The position numbers and the translations under genes are program-made. Below the pieces are notes generated by a model. It was not told where the DNA came from. It was given only the letters and a program-made list of their open reading frames with translations, and did no database searches. This document shows, one piece after another, positions 62,885-64,000 of a stretch of DNA of 64,000 nucleotides. Where the stretch lies: positions 132,948 through 196,947 of the forward strand of contig VXYK01000035.1 in assembly GCA_009845995.1 (NCBI GenBank). Direction: 5' to 3'. Each line of letters opens with the position of its first letter. Within the stretch, counting starts at the first letter, position 1. Origin of the DNA: Acidimicrobiaceae bacterium (GTDB lineage: Bacteria; Actinomycetota; Acidimicrobiia; Acidimicrobiales; Aldehydirespiratoraceae).

Positions 62885-63217
62885 ATGTCGGCTGCTGCTC
62901 TTCCAGGTTGGCTCGACCCTGAGTTGTTGCAGTGGATCCTTGTCGTGGCCCTGGTGGTCGTTGCGTACTTGCTCTTCGTCGTGCTGCGCTTCGTACACCG
63001 CCTGGTTGCCAAGCTTTTGCTTTTTGTTGCTCTTGTTGGCCTGGGCGTATCGCTCTGGGTTCAGCGCGCAGACCTGCAGGATTGCGCGCTCACCTGTGAA
63101 TGCAGTCTTTATGGTCAAGAGGTGGTGATTCCCGTCGAGCAACTGCCGGAAGATCTCCGAACTCTCGACGCGGACGGAGAAGTACTCTGCCAACGAGGTT
63201 CGTCGATTCTTACTTGA
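62885..63217 (+). CDS. small membrane protein with Cys cluster
   Basis: 110 residues: two adjacent membrane helices (WILVVALVVVAYLLFVVL, AKLLLFVALVGLGVSLWV), then a short soluble part with DCALTCEC and a final Cys. The three near-contiguous Cys could form disulfides outside the cell. No family recognised. Convergent with pyruvate kinase. Confidence 0.68.
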   Translation: MSAAALPGWLDPELLQWILVVALVVVAYLLFVVLRFVHRLVAKLLLFVALVGLGVSLWVQRADLQDCALTCECSLYGQEVVIPVEQLPEDLRTLDADGEVLCQRGSSILT

Positions 63218-63231
63218 CAGTCGACCAGAAT

Positions 63232-64000
63232 CTAGGGAACCCGTTCAATGCGCAGGACGTTTGTGGAGCGGCTTCGGCTGTCTGAGCCGGCAAGAACGCT
63301 GACCAGCTCACCGGCTCTGATGTGACCGGCGTCTTTGGCCAAGCGGATTGCTTCTCGAACCATCTCCTCGTTGCTGCCGCCCTTGGTGATCCGCATCGGG
63401 ATCGTGCCCCAACTCAAGGTCAGCTGTTGCACGGTCGACTCGTTGATTGAGAAGCCGAGGATCGTAGCTTCGGGCCGGAAACGGGCCATTGAACGGACCG
63501 TGAAACCCGATCCTGAGATGCATATGACGCGATCGATCTCAAGTTCCTGTGTCGCCCGCCAGGCAGCCATCGTCATGGCGTCGGTCACCGACGCCGCTCC
63601 CCCAGAGTTGTCGGTCATGCGCAGTTCCGCGAGCTGTTTGGCCCAACTCTCGTAGTCCATCGCCTCGTCGGCTCGGGTGGCGATCCGACTCATTGTGCGG
63701 ATGACGTTCACCGGGTCTGCACCGATCGCGGTTTCACCTGAAAGCATGACTGCCGACGAACCGTCGAAGACGGCGTTGGCAACATCGCTCGCTTCGGCTC
63801 TGGTTGGCGCAGGACTGGTGAGCATCGATTCCAGCATTTGTGTGGCAGTGATCACAGGACGACCACCGGCGATGCAGTCCTTGATTATCTCTTTTTGCAA
63901 ATGTGGCAGGTCCTCAAGGCTGCATTCGTTGCCAAGATCGCCCCTTGCCACCATGATCGCTCCGGCTGCCTCAATGATCCCCGGCAGGTTTTCGACGGCA
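63232..64000 (-). CDS. pyk: pyruvate kinase, 5' part outside the window
   Basis: The C-terminal 255 or so residues of pyruvate kinase (PEP + ADP to pyruvate + ATP). [11 protein letters not shown] is the Mg/ADP site, [12 protein letters not shown] and [16 protein letters not shown] are signature segments, and the C-terminal regulatory domain follows. The frame stays open to the window edge, so the internal ATG at 63954 is not the start. Confidence 0.95.
   Translation of the reverse strand, partial: AVENLPGIIEAAGAIMVARGDLGNECSLEDLPHLQKEIIKDCIAGGRPVITATQMLESMLTSPAPTRAEASDVANAVFDGSSAVMLSGETAIGADPVNVIRTMSRIATRADEAMDYESWAKQLAELRMTDNSGGAASVTDAMTMAAWRATQELEIDRVICISGSGFTVRSMARFRPEATILGFSINESTVQQLTLSWGTIPMRITKGGSNEEMVREAIRLAKDAGHIRAGELVSVLAGSDSRSRSTNVLRIERVP

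Overview
The window is a GC-rich, densely coding chromosome segment of an actinobacterium. A complete Pup-proteasome locus (mpa, dop, pup, prcB, prcA, pafA, pafB, pafC), a fused F420-synthesis radical-SAM protein (FbiC), DUF3151 and DUF2510 proteins and GTG/TTG starts all point to Actinomycetota. A dedicated trpF, a bacterial SET protein, the gene neighbourhoods and the lack of mycobacterial or streptomycete landmarks suggest the class Acidimicrobiia. That placement is inference. I see no rRNA, tRNA, CRISPR array, transposase or prophage.

Layout. 0.3-5.4 kb: hisDCBHAF operon. 5.5-14.9 kb: GroES-like gene, amidase, hisI-trpE-ygfZ, a small ABM protein, then trpF-trpB-trpA and a flavin disulfide reductase. 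14.9-19.5 kb: HAD nucleotidase, two paralogous SDRs, thioesterase, beta-hydroxyacid dehydrogenase, YqgE. 19.5-24.3 kb: SET-domain gene, an Arg/Lys-rich disordered protein, enoyl-CoA hydratase, GNAT, an unknown protein and a very acidic zinc-ribbon protein. 24.3-29.3 kb: double-length ThyX-like protein, M20 amidohydrolase, DAGK C-terminal-domain protein, tatC, tatA. 29.3-41.7 kb: GDPD, signal peptidase I and the Pup-proteasome locus, with alr and a glutamate dehydrogenase lying between dop and mpa. 41.9-46.9 kb: ferredoxin, trmI, small membrane proteins, a LON-substrate-binding-domain protein, a catalytically dead-looking PBP4 homologue and a TetR regulator. 47-50.2 kb: transketolase and transaldolase. 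50.4-56.5 kb: SNF2 ATPase, a small partner and fbiC. 56.6-64 kb: a Cys-rich protein, ClC channel, RNase D, a DUF2510 membrane protein, mobA, DUF3151 and the 3' part of pyruvate kinase.

Two window-wide signals stand out. First, a dispersed repeat family. Two full copies of about 150 bp (10708-10861 and 35621-35770) have imperfect terminal inverted repeats and an internal 12-bp inverted repeat. Partial copies of the core lie at 7335-7455, 37541-37610 and 14909-14940, plus a degenerate end at 10295-10345. The cores encode the C-termini of Alr and of the flavin oxidoreductase, and read through into false N-terminal extensions of prcB, dop and the amidase. Second, more than 20 genes have a TANNNT hexamer 5-9 nt before the start codon and no Shine-Dalgarno, which is the signature of leaderless transcription. 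This fixes several starts; for example it puts PafA at 452 residues. Inside operons, genes overlap by GTGA or ATGA instead.
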